In this document: piece after piece, positions 28,397-35,660 of the stretch
Layout of the letters: every line of letters starts with the position of its first letter
How positions within the stretch are numbered: position 1 is the first letter of the stretch
DNA from: Legionellales bacterium
Lineage (GTDB): Bacteria; Pseudomonadota; Gammaproteobacteria; UBA1113
Reading direction: 5' to 3'
NCBI GenBank assembly: GCA_002707205.1
Contig: PAMH01000009.1
Location: forward strand, 1 to 35,660
Length of the DNA: 35,660 nucleotides
The notes under the pieces: generated by a model
Database searches by the model: none
Told to the model about the DNA's origin: nothing
The model's input: only the letters and a program-made list of their open reading frames with translations
Position numbers and translations under genes: made by a program

Positions 28397-29818
28397 TCAT
28401 CGCGCTGCAGGCAAACTGGCAATATTTGGCTGCGTATTCATAGTCCTTATGCTTTGGGTATTTGGCTGTTGTGCAATATTCGGAGATGTACCTTGTTGAT
28501 CTAAAGTAACATCACTTAAGAATAATATACCAAGCCCTACACCAGAATGCACGACAATTGTGTTAGGTCTGTCTAAAACATCACCAAGTTGGCTACCCCA
28601 CTCCTGTCCTACTTGCCCCAAACCTGCCGCAACTTCTTCAATACCGCTTAAGCTACCATAGGCCGTTGATGAACCGCCAAAAATACTATTCGTTACTGTA
28701 GAACCTGATTGCTGCACTGCACTACCATACCCTTCCAAAAATGCAGAAGCAAACAACGATCCATACCGTTCAAGATAATGATGATCAACTTCACTAGCCA
28801 AAGCAGTTCTTGCTGTATCTGGGTCTATCGCAACCGCACTCACACCTAAGCTATTTTGCTCATTAGGCACGCTCATTGTTGTAAAGTTTAAGACGACTCG
28901 AGTAGGACCATTGCTACCAGGTATATCTCTTGTTTGCTGAATTGTTCCGACTAATTTTGCCCCTTTTAAAGGACCTTGCACTACTGTGGCCATAATAGGG
29001 CCAGGTTCATCACTATTAACTTCTGTATTCAAAACAGCAAATAAAATATCCCCAGTCTTAATGATTGGAGAGCCTGAAGCGCTTCCTGCACTGGTTGAAC
29101 TTGTTGAATTACTACTAGTGTTCGTTCCTGCTTGTCCTGAGCCACTCGCACCTGGCAGTGTCGCTATTTCAGTTTTTCCAGCAACATATTGCTGTGTTGG
29201 CGCTGCACTACCACCAGACCATGAGGCCATTAATTGCTGTGCTTGCCGCTGCATAGCAGATTGCGCTTGTTGCAATTGCTGTTGTTCTGCTTGTGTATCT
29301 TGCTTACTGTCTTGACTATTAAGCGCATCCAATTGCTTTTTTTGCTGTTCTGCCAATCGCTCTAAATCACTCCTTGAGAGCTTTGCCATAGGGTCATTGG
29401 GATTGGCAGCGTTGGCTTTGGTCTTACCATTCTTATTGGCATTTTTTGCTGAAGATGCATTATTTTTATTCTGTGTTCCTGGAAAACCAAGTCCATTATT
29501 CTGCGCACCATTTTTATCTTGACCAATAACAGTGGGGATAGCAGAACCTTGTTTTTTTACCGCACTGTTATAATTTTGCTCATTTAAATTTTGTTGTACA
29601 CTTGCATATTCCGGCGTTGCGGCAGTTAATCCTGGTACCGATTGAATATTTCGTGTTGTTCTAACAGTCGCTGATTGTCCTTCCGTTTGTTCGTTTGAAC
29701 TAAAACCAATAAAGCCTACTATAATAACTAAAATTAAAATACCACCAGTTGCAAATAAAATTGTTCGCGTTCGCATGTTTGATAATAGGTTTGAAAGATT
29801 CTGAAACCGTCCGGCCAT
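28397..29818 (-). CDS. icmE: Dot/Icm core-channel protein IcmE/DotG, short form
   Basis: A VirB10-like protein that spans both membranes and forms the central channel. A short cytoplasmic N-terminus and a membrane helix (about 19-39) precede an Asn/Gln/Ala-rich linker with a Gln-rich helix (about 146-200) and a Ser/Thr/Gly-rich stretch (about 225-250). The VirB10-homologous domain (about 252-440) contains KTGDILFAVLNTEVNSDEPG and IVVHSGVGLGILF. Legionella DotG has 1048 residues because of a long central repeat region; here that region is missing and only 473 residues remain. The frame is intact, with no sign of decay. ATG 29818 has AGGA nine nt upstream and lies 3 nt from icmK. Confidence 0.93.
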   Translation of the reverse strand: MAGRFQNLSNLLSNMRTRTILFATGGILILVIIVGFIGFSSNEQTEGQSATVRTTRNIQSVPGLTAATPEYASVQQNLNEQNYNSAVKKQGSAIPTVIGQDKNGAQNNGLGFPGTQNKNNASSAKNANKNGKTKANAANPNDPMAKLSRSDLERLAEQQKKQLDALNSQDSKQDTQAEQQQLQQAQSAMQRQAQQLMASWSGGSAAPTQQYVAGKTEIATLPGASGSGQAGTNTSSNSTSSTSAGSASGSPIIKTGDILFAVLNTEVNSDEPGPIMATVVQGPLKGAKLVGTIQQTRDIPGSNGPTRVVLNFTTMSVPNEQNSLGVSAVAIDPDTARTALASEVDHHYLERYGSLFASAFLEGYGSAVQQSGSTVTNSIFGGSSTAYGSLSGIEEVAAGLGQVGQEWGSQLGDVLDRPNTIVVHSGVGLGILFLSDVTLDQQGTSPNIAQQPNTQSIRTMNTQPNIASLPAAR

Positions 29819-29821
29819 CGT

Positions 29822-31024
29822 TTATAATCCTTCCACTTTTAACTGTTGCACTTTACCATACCGAGAAACCAATAGCATGGGTGTCGATTGTAACTTATAA
29901 GCATTCATACCATCAGCACTAGACATTTTACTAATCCAAGCTGGTGATAATAATGTAAACCGTGTGCGTACATAAAGTGTATTATTTTGTAACCATGCTT
30001 GTGCAAACCCACCACTAACATGCAATTCTCGTGAGCCGTGTGGTGAAACGCCATCCAAAATATCCAATAACGTTTTATCAGCTTGATCTGGTAAACCTGT
30101 TCCTTGTATTGTGGGTTTTGCATTAGGCCCCATACCCTCAATACGCAAATCCACACGGTAATCTATTTGCTGTTGTCCTGGCACTAACGTTAACATGACG
30201 GGCGTATCCATGCCCTTTAATTTTACTGCTAAGTTACCGTAAGTATAAGTTGCTAATGCCTGTACCATTAAAGTATTGCTTTTTTTATCCCATTGAATAT
30301 TGAATGCTTTTGGATTGCCCAAATCATAGGCCTCTAGTGGCCATGGTGCACCTGTAGAATCTACAAACACAAGTGAGGTGATAAATCCTCGAGATAAACG
30401 AATAACCGGCGGTGTTGCCCCCGGATCTAAATCAACAATTAAAGAACTGGATGTTGGCATCGGCGGTTTATCGTTTGGTGCTGCAGCTTGTGCACGTTGT
30501 GTTGAATCTAACATACTACTCAACATTTTGATTTGCTCTGGCGTTAGGGGAAAGGCTTGATTTGCAATGCCTCTAAAAGCCTCATTTCGAGCATTTGCTT
30601 CATTTTGATCTGCTGGCTGCCAAGGTTTATAAGGTTTTGCATCTGCTGCGCCCTCATCTGTAGTTGTTGAATCAGATGTTGTTTGTGCCGACTGTGATGC
30701 ATCATTGCTTTGTAATTGAGGCGGTTGCTGTGGCTGAGCTTTTCCATTTAACATTGACTGCACGCTTTGAGCCAGCTGTGGGTTATCCGCAAGCAATGCT
30801 TGTATTTTTTGAGTAGTCTGCGGATCAAGCCCTTGCATACCAGATCCACTTTTCATCGCGCTTTGTATTTGTGCAACAGCTTGTGGATTTTGAGCAGCAA
30901 AAGATTGTAATGCCTGAATTTCTTGCGCTGAAAATTCACCATTGGCAAAAAGCATTGTTGATAGCATGAAGCTTAAAACGACTAAGCTTATTTTGACACT
31001 CTTTTTAAAAGCTTTACTAATCAC
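29822..31024 (-). CDS. icmK: Dot/Icm outer-membrane core protein IcmK/DotH
   Basis: A secreted VirB9-like protein of the outer-membrane core, about 400 residues (360 in Legionella). After the signal peptide, a Gln/Ala-rich helical region (about 35-190) contains two similar segments (QNPQAVAQIQ and DNPQLAQSVQ). The conserved domain then has TPPVIRLSRGFITSLVFVD, APWPLEAYDLG and AYTYGNL-like features, here TYTYGNLAVKLKG. The frame opens at TTG 31054. I prefer GTG 31024, nine nt after AAGG, because it gives a clean signal peptide (basic start KAFKKSVK, hydrophobic core, LFANG). It is almost fused to icmE (3-nt gap). Confidence 0.94.
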   Translation of the reverse strand: MISKAFKKSVKISLVVLSFMLSTMLFANGEFSAQEIQALQSFAAQNPQAVAQIQSAMKSGSGMQGLDPQTTQKIQALLADNPQLAQSVQSMLNGKAQPQQPPQLQSNDASQSAQTTSDSTTTDEGAADAKPYKPWQPADQNEANARNEAFRGIANQAFPLTPEQIKMLSSMLDSTQRAQAAAPNDKPPMPTSSSLIVDLDPGATPPVIRLSRGFITSLVFVDSTGAPWPLEAYDLGNPKAFNIQWDKKSNTLMVQALATYTYGNLAVKLKGMDTPVMLTLVPGQQQIDYRVDLRIEGMGPNAKPTIQGTGLPDQADKTLLDILDGVSPHGSRELHVSGGFAQAWLQNNTLYVRTRFTLLSPAWISKMSSADGMNAYKLQSTPMLLVSRYGKVQQLKVEGL

Positions 31025-31115
31025 ACACAAAAACCTTGTATCATCCTTGCACAACCTTATGCAACCTACTGTTGACCTTATACAATATCAAAAATAACGT
31101 TAATTCTCTAGGGGG

Positions 31116-31167
31116 TTTTAACAAATAAAAAATAAATTATCCGCCAATTTTTATGTTTTTAACAAAT
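31116..31167. repeat. Direct repeat TTTTAACAAAT upstream of icmK
   Basis: Two identical 11-mers stand at 31116-31126 and 31157-31167, 41 bp apart, in the 116-bp gap between icmK and the IcmL-like gene. Their 10-base core also occurs, reversed, in the palindrome at 33417-33446. The gap is one of the few likely to hold a promoter in the block. A TATAAG-like -10 is visible closer to icmK but without a good -35. A regulator site is inference; AT-rich chance similarity is possible. Confidence 0.35.
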
Positions 31168-31170
31168 GAA

Positions 31171-31779
31171 CTAAATGGCTCTCGAAACCTTGAACTGTGA
31201 AATAGCAATGCCTTGTGGATATGTATTAGTTGGCTCCCTTCGAATTAACATTGATACAACATAAGCATTTGTTTGTACTTCACTTGCACTTTGATAGTTG
31301 ACAAGTATTGGTATCTGAATACGCCATGTTTCAGTACCAAAAAGCGATCCTTGCTTTAAAATTAAAGGCGTTCCATTTACAACTGATGTAACAACTAATT
31401 TATTATTGACTAAATTTGCAATAGCACCTGAATCTTGTAATGCTTGCATAAATGCTTGTCCACCAGCAACAGAAAAATAGTTATCAACGACTGACTTCAA
31501 TTGTTCTTGATAATGTGCAACATCATAAGTATATGCAGCAACTGCGGCACGTCCCGCCCACAATAATAATTCTTGCCGATTAATAATGGGTCTAGATAGT
31601 GGCGTCATTGCAATTAAGTAATTTTTTCCATGCACTCGATAAACTGCACGATATAATGGTTCTTTTTCGTGGGTGTAAAAATACATAATAATTAACGCCA
31701 ATAAAATATTGACTATAATTAAAACTTTGATGATAAATATCACCCTATTCGTTTTATCTTTTTGTGACAATGCCACCAC
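31171..31779 (-). CDS. Second IcmL/DotI-family protein (DotJ-like partner?)
   Basis: A bitopic inner-membrane protein of 202 residues with one membrane helix (about 12-34) and a periplasmic IcmL domain. The domain shares the pattern of its neighbour: PLSRPIINRQELLLWAGRAA, then YQEQLKS, FSVAGGQAFMQAL, KLVVTSVV and WRIQIPILVNYQ. It lacks the basic LRNFFYRDNYRR juxtamembrane motif that marks DotI. In Legionella the partner DotJ (94 residues) is a reduced DotI relative that binds DotI; Coxiella has two icmL genes and no icmM. This gene therefore probably fills the DotJ role with a full-length domain. GTG 31779 follows AGAGG at a good distance; it is 12 nt after icmL. Confidence 0.9.
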   Translation of the reverse strand: MVALSQKDKTNRVIFIIKVLIIVNILLALIIMYFYTHEKEPLYRAVYRVHGKNYLIAMTPLSRPIINRQELLLWAGRAAVAAYTYDVAHYQEQLKSVVDNYFSVAGGQAFMQALQDSGAIANLVNNKLVVTSVVNGTPLILKQGSLFGTETWRIQIPILVNYQSASEVQTNAYVVSMLIRREPTNTYPQGIAISQFKVSRAI

Positions 31780-31791
31780 TCATCCTCTGAA

Positions 31792-32610
31792 TTATGTATT
31801 TGCTGCAGGCTGCTGCGTCGTATCAGGCTCTTGCACTTGCCCTTGTGACATATTCTTGACAAGAACTTGAGCAATACCTATACCTTTTGTTCCATCCAAG
31901 TTAATTGCTTTACTATCAATCAAATAAGAATCGCGCACAATAGTCATTTTTACATCGATTTCTCGTTTATTTTGCTGCGTATCATTTTGAATAGTGAGAA
32001 TTAATGGCTGATCAACTTGCCACCCATAACGGCCTTTGTAAATACCTGAAGGTACCACGCCTTTCCAAATCAGTGACGGCGCAGCTGCTGGTTGCGCCGT
32101 CACTATAAACTTTCCCGCTATCACCGCCTTCAAATCATTAGAGTTTGCAAGCTGTTGTAAAAATTGCGTACCGCCCTGTGCAGTATAATAAATATCTTTT
32201 GCAGTTTCTAACTGTTCACGATACTGTACATAATTAAAGGTAAAAGAAATAGTTGCACCCCGTGCAGCCCAACTCAAAATATAATCGGTTCTAAGCCCTG
32301 GTGCATTTAATCGATGTAACGGTGTCAATCCGCCTTGTACATTTGTTGCAAAATACCGTGGTGTTGGTCGATTATTTAATAAATAATATGCCCAAAAACC
32401 CATCACAACCAACAAAAGACTCATGAACAATAAAAGGACAATCAGCCGACGATAATTATCCCTATAGAAGAAATTTCTTAAACGCACTAATTCAAAAGCA
32501 TCTTTTGCATAAGCTTTTGCTTGTTTTTTAGCAACCACTGCCGGATCTGGCTTTTTACCACTTCCGGCCTTTGCTGTAGTATTTGCTGTCTTAGTTTGCT
32601 TTTCCGCCAT
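31792..32610 (-). CDS. icmL: Dot/Icm inner-membrane protein IcmL/DotI
   Basis: A VirB8-like inner-membrane component that joins the core complex to the cytoplasmic machinery; 272 residues against 212 in Legionella. An extra Lys/Ala-rich cytoplasmic head (about 1-38) precedes the signature VRLRNFFYRDNYRR (42-55) and one membrane helix (56-78). The periplasmic domain contains RPTPRYFAT, GGLTPLHRLNAP and LSWAARGATISFTFNYVQY. The C-terminus is a Gln/Thr-rich tail. AGGAGA seven to eight nt before ATG 32610 supports the start. It lies 11 nt after icmN and 12 nt before the paralog. Confidence 0.95.
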   Translation of the reverse strand: MAEKQTKTANTTAKAGSGKKPDPAVVAKKQAKAYAKDAFELVRLRNFFYRDNYRRLIVLLLFMSLLLVVMGFWAYYLLNNRPTPRYFATNVQGGLTPLHRLNAPGLRTDYILSWAARGATISFTFNYVQYREQLETAKDIYYTAQGGTQFLQQLANSNDLKAVIAGKFIVTAQPAAAPSLIWKGVVPSGIYKGRYGWQVDQPLILTIQNDTQQNKREIDVKMTIVRDSYLIDSKAINLDGTKGIGIAQVLVKNMSQGQVQEPDTTQQPAANT

Positions 32611-32621
32611 AACTTTTTCTC

Positions 32622-33284
32622 CTAGCTCCCTGGCGTTAAACGTCTAAAGGTAATTTGTATTCTACGATTTGCTTTACGACCTTCAGGCGTATCATTTGTT
32701 GCAATTGGGTGCGCACCACCATAACCTATGGCATACATCATGCTCGGTTTCACGCCATCCCGCCATAACTCTTGTGAAACATATTGTGCTTGCTGTCGTG
32801 ATAAAGCTATATTTCTAATTGGATCACCTATATTATCGGTATAACCAGCAACCTTAATTGTTTCAACGTCAAATTGATTTATGTACTGTACTATATCACG
32901 ATAAGCTGGATAAAGTTTTTCATTCATGTGAGTAGAATCGCGATAAAAATAAACATCGCTTGGTAGAACCAACATGTAATCTTCACCAATACGAATCACT
33001 TGTACATGATCTTTATCAAGCTTCGTTAATAATGTTTCATGCGCGTTTTTCCCTTCCTGTAAAGCTGAACCTATTGCACCACCAACAATACCACCCATGG
33101 CAGTTGTTACTGGAATACTTGCCCCACTTGATAATGCACCAACAGCAGCACCAGCTGCTGCGCCGACTAAAACGCCTTCTGCAACATCAGAATTTTTAAT
33201 CCCTGCTGGAGCCGTATCTGTACTACAGCCTGAACCAAGCAATGCAAGCATCATCGTAAAAATTATTGACAACCATTTATTCAT
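32622..33284 (-). CDS. icmN: Dot/Icm outer-membrane lipoprotein IcmN/DotK
   Basis: A lipoprotein with a peptidoglycan-binding OmpA-like domain; 220 residues against 189 in Legionella. The signal ends in LLGSGC with lipid-carrying Cys20. A glycine-zipper segment (GVLVGAAAGAAVGAL and GGIVGGAIGSAL, about 37-75) follows and could insert into a membrane. The OmpA domain (about 105-215) shows VAGYTDNIGDPIRN, LSRQQAQYVSQEL, GYGGAHPIATN and RKANRRIQITF. It is the first gene of the Dot/Icm block in this window. No clear Shine-Dalgarno precedes ATG 33284. Position next to icmL supports IcmN over a generic Pal-like protein. Confidence 0.92.
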   Translation of the reverse strand: MNKWLSIIFTMMLALLGSGCSTDTAPAGIKNSDVAEGVLVGAAAGAAVGALSSGASIPVTTAMGGIVGGAIGSALQEGKNAHETLLTKLDKDHVQVIRIGEDYMLVLPSDVYFYRDSTHMNEKLYPAYRDIVQYINQFDVETIKVAGYTDNIGDPIRNIALSRQQAQYVSQELWRDGVKPSMMYAIGYGGAHPIATNDTPEGRKANRRIQITFRRLTPGS

Positions 33285-33416
33285 AATACATTACGTAAAA
33301 CTTGCAGGAATAATAGGAGGTAAATCCGACTCACTTGTACGTTCAATCCTTTTTTATCACACATAGCATTAATCGTACCTCAAGACATCAACAAAGGCAA
33401 AAGATTCAGTCATGTA

Positions 33417-33446
33417 AAATTTTAATAAAATATTTTGTTAAAATTT
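33417..33446. promoter_or_regulatory. 30-bp near-perfect palindrome in the icmN/P450 divergent region
   Basis: Arms AAATTTTAATAAAAT (33417-33431) and ATTTTGTTAAAATTT (33432-33446) match at 14 of 15 positions with no spacer. It ends where the proposed -35 of the P450 gene begins. It could be an operator for a dimeric regulator or an AT-rich upstream promoter element. It is too AT-rich to look like a terminator. Confidence 0.45.
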
Positions 33447-33473
33447 CGCATTTTGAAGTGGTTTGGGTATATA
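33445..33473 (+). promoter_or_regulatory. Putative promoter for the cytochrome P450 gene
   Basis: TTCGCA (33445-33450, four of six matches) is followed by 17 nt and TATATA (33468-33473). The leader to ATG 33512 is about 32 nt. Confidence 0.4.
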
Positions 33474-33511
33474 CTCAGCCAATAGGCAACTAACCTAGCT
33501 AGCTTACTATC

Positions 33512-34852
33512 ATGGCCAAATTAAAAAGACCTCCTTTAGCAAATATTTTAAACATTATTAAAAAACACCCTAACAACATGGCCGATATGTTTGAAACCAT
33601 GATGCTTCAAGGCAAGCCGATTGTCCGTGTTCCTAGCCTAACCCCGATGTATTTAATTAATGATCCTGATTGTGCCAAACGTATTATTCAACAACCCGAA
33701 GACGTTTATATCAAAGGCGGCAAGTATTTTGATCGTTTAGCTATACCCTTTGGACAAGGCTTAGTGACCAGTGAAGGAAAATTATGGCAACAGCAACGAG
33801 AATTAATTCAACCATTCTTTCATGCTAAGTATCTAGAACAATATGCAAAAATAGGCATAAAACTAACTAATCAACTAATGGATACGGTATGGAATGATCA
33901 TGCAAATAAACAAACTGTTTTTAATATTTCTGACGAAATGATGCGCCTTGTTTTAAAAATATCTGCCGGTTCTTTATTCAATACTGACTTTGGTGAAGAT
34001 ACTAAAAAAATTATTCATTGTGTTGAGTTTGGTCAGAAATTTATTTTAGGTTATTACCTTGCTCCACCAACAATTCCATCTATTCCTAGATGGCAATATC
34101 GTCGACTTGATCGCTACTTTAAAAAAGTACTTGCAGATATTGTTGAAACACGACGCGTATCAACCAACAAACCTGACGATATTTTAACAGCGCTAGTCAC
34201 TACCTTAGATCCTGAGACACAACAACCATTACCGCTGGAATTGATTTTCGCACAAATCGTAACACTGCTTGTTACTGGACACGAAACAACAGGTGCATTA
34301 TTAAGCTGGTTATGGTACGAACTTGGTTTACAACCACATATCAGTGAAAAAATACGTGAGGAAATTAATCATGAACTACAAGGCGAACCACCAAGTTTAA
34401 AAAATATTTCAAAACTTAAATACTTGCGTATGGTAATTGATGAAGCCTTGCGCTTATACCCCACCATTTGGACTATTCATCGTTATAGTATGAAAGAAGA
34501 TAATCTCGCAGGCTATAAAATTCCTAAAAATTCTATTGTAGTCGTCAATCCATACAACTTTCAACATGACCCGACAATTTGGCAAGAACCTCTTAAATTT
34601 GATCCAGAGCGCTTTAACAAAACAGTTATTTGTCCAAGACACAAAATGGCTTATTTTCCTTTTGGTGGCGGACATCGTATTTGTATTGGTAAAAATTTTG
34701 CGTTACAACAAATTATGCTAATTTTAACAACGATTTTTCAACGCTTCGACGTACATAGTTTACAAAAAGAAAAACCTCAGCAATTGCCATTAGTCTCTTT
34801 GAAACAATTACATGGCATCAACGCAACCATCACGCATACAAAAAGGCTTTAA
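33512..34852 (+). CDS. Cytochrome P450
   Basis: A heme-thiolate monooxygenase of 446 residues with no N-terminal membrane anchor, so probably cytosolic and dependent on a separate reductase. The oxygen-binding I-helix TGHETT is at 255-260, the ExxR pair Glu311/Arg314 in DEALRLYP, and the heme loop FGGGHRICIG with ligand Cys391. The sequence style (LVTGHETTGALLSW) resembles the CYP4/CYP102-like group, active on fatty acids or lipids in known members; the substrate here is unknown. It diverges from icmN and converges on rnr, with the two TAA stop codons overlapping. Confidence 0.95.
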   Translation: MAKLKRPPLANILNIIKKHPNNMADMFETMMLQGKPIVRVPSLTPMYLINDPDCAKRIIQQPEDVYIKGGKYFDRLAIPFGQGLVTSEGKLWQQQRELIQPFFHAKYLEQYAKIGIKLTNQLMDTVWNDHANKQTVFNISDEMMRLVLKISAGSLFNTDFGEDTKKIIHCVEFGQKFILGYYLAPPTIPSIPRWQYRRLDRYFKKVLADIVETRRVSTNKPDDILTALVTTLDPETQQPLPLELIFAQIVTLLVTGHETTGALLSWLWYELGLQPHISEKIREEINHELQGEPPSLKNISKLKYLRMVIDEALRLYPTIWTIHRYSMKEDNLAGYKIPKNSIVVVNPYNFQHDPTIWQEPLKFDPERFNKTVICPRHKMAYFPFGGGHRICIGKNFALQQIMLILTTIFQRFDVHSLQKEKPQQLPLVSLKQLHGINATITHTKRL

Positions 34853-35660
34853 ACCATTTCAAAGTCAATTTTTCGATTATCCAAATCTACCCGAGCAACT
34901 TGCACGGTTAAACGATCACCTAACTGATAAATATTATGTGTACGCTGACCAATTAAACGATGACTCGCTGCATCAAACTCATAAAAATCATTTTTTAAAG
35001 AAGTAATATGAACTAAACCTTCAACGTAGACATCATCTAGTGCAACAAAAACACCAAAATTTGTAACTGCTGTTATCACACCGTGAAAAACTTGTCCCAG
35101 CTTATCCGACATATATTCACACTTTAACCAATCGATTACATTGCGTGTTGCATCATCAGCTCGACGCTCCGTCATAGAACAATGCGCTGCCAATTGCGTC
35201 ATCTTTTCATAATCGTAAGCAAATGATTTAATCTTGCGTTTATGTATTAAATGTTTCAATGCTCTATGCACAAGTAAATCAGGGTAACGACGAATAGGTG
35301 ATGTGAAATGTGTATATGAATCAAATGATAAACCAAAATGACCTTCATTATCAGCATGATAGACAGCTTGTGATAATGAACGTAATAAAATAGTTTGAAT
35401 CAACATTGCATCAGGCCTATTGATGACTTTCCTCAGTAAAGTCGCATAATCTTTGGGTTTAGGTTTATCTTTACCTTTCAGCTCCAAGCTTAACTCACCT
35501 AAAAATTCGCGTAATTTTATTAGTTTTTCATGATCAGGGCCTAAATGATTACGATATACTGCAGGAATTTTTTTACGCAATAAATAATTTGCCGCACATA
35601 CGTTTGCAAGTAACATACACTCTTCAATCACTTTATGTGCATCATTACGATGCCGCGCTT
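34849..35660 (-). CDS. rnr: Ribonuclease R, 3' part (5' end outside the window)
   Basis: The C-terminal 270 or so residues of a processive 3'-5' exoribonuclease. The frame is open to the window edge; reading there gives RNDAHKVIEECM, the RNase R signature, so the upstream GTG at 35631 is internal and not a start. SFDSYTHFTSPIRRYPDLLVHRAL is the end of the RNB catalytic domain. The S1 RNA-binding domain follows (GQVFHGVITAVTNFGVFVAL). The protein stops right after S1 (NRKIDFEMV) without the Lys-rich tail found in E. coli RNase R. Its stop codon overlaps that of the convergent P450 gene. Confidence 0.94.
   Translation of the reverse strand, partial: ARHRNDAHKVIEECMLLANVCAANYLLRKKIPAVYRNHLGPDHEKLIKLREFLGELSLELKGKDKPKPKDYATLLRKVINRPDAMLIQTILLRSLSQAVYHADNEGHFGLSFDSYTHFTSPIRRYPDLLVHRALKHLIHKRKIKSFAYDYEKMTQLAAHCSMTERRADDATRNVIDWLKCEYMSDKLGQVFHGVITAVTNFGVFVALDDVYVEGLVHITSLKNDFYEFDAASHRLIGQRTHNIYQLGDRLTVQVARVDLDNRKIDFEMV

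Noticed and set aside
28986-29315. 109-residue Cys/Ala-rich ORF on the plus strand inside icmE
   Set aside because: It is the antisense shadow of the Gln/Ala-rich linker of DotG; there is no ribosome-binding site and the composition is explained by the opposite strand.
32960-33366. Plus-strand ORFs opposite icmN
   Set aside because: They mirror the glycine-zipper and OmpA codons of the opposite strand, and one is low-complexity His/Gln/Leu; icmN is clearly the real gene.

Overview
This AT-rich window (GC in the mid-30s percent by eye) looks like a chromosomal segment of a gammaproteobacterium of the order Legionellales (Coxiella, Rickettsiella, Berkiella or Legionella relatives). The main evidence is a nearly gap-free block of Dot/Icm type IVB secretion genes on the minus strand from 33284 down to 22339. 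It runs icmN/dotK, icmL/dotI, a second IcmL-family gene, icmK/dotH, icmE/dotG, icmG/dotF, icmC/dotE, icmD/dotP, icmJ/dotN, icmB/dotO, which is the Legionella/Coxiella order. The housekeeping genes (glyQ-glyS-gmhB-plsC, priA, prlC, rnr) also fit a gammaproteobacterium.

Layout. 1-255: a GC-richer (about 50% by my count) string of hairpins, probably a non-coding repeat element. 369-4100: a 1243-residue protein with a transglutaminase-like domain followed by a chain of midasin/dynein-like AAA modules, two of them with intact Walker A and B. Its reading frame runs upstream to about 165 without a start codon or Shine-Dalgarno, so the gene looks 5'-truncated at the repeat. 4155-8297: a zinc-type CDF exporter with a good promoter, a multispanning membrane protein, a DsbA/Com1-like thiol-disulfide protein and an EamA transporter. 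Hairpins separate the convergent pairs. 8343-12673: glyQ, glyS, gmhB, plsC. 12841-15762 (minus): enoyl-CoA hydratase, acyl-CoA dehydrogenase and a second multispanning membrane protein resembling the earlier one. 15901-22300: priA, gamma-carbonic anhydrase, prlC overlapping a prolyl-tRNA editing protein, and a Dam-type methylase.

22339-33284: the Dot/Icm block. By spacing it falls into about three units: icmN-icmL-icmL-like; icmK-icmE-icmG-icmC; icmD-icmJ-icmB. It supplies the outer-membrane core lipoprotein and core proteins (DotK, DotH), the VirB10-like channel (DotG), the inner-membrane proteins (DotF, DotI and paralog, DotE, DotP), the VirB4-like ATPase DotO and the coupling-complex subunit DotN. 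Departures from the Legionella set are a DotG of only 473 residues without the long central repeat region, a DotF with a very acidic cytoplasmic head, and a full-length IcmL paralog where a DotJ-like partner would be expected. 33512-35660: a cytochrome P450 transcribed away from the T4SS block, and the 3' part of rnr, which runs off the window. A 30-bp near-perfect palindrome lies in the P450/icmN divergent region.

I found no tRNA, rRNA, CRISPR array or transposase gene. No stretch over 300 bases lacks a gene except 1-368.
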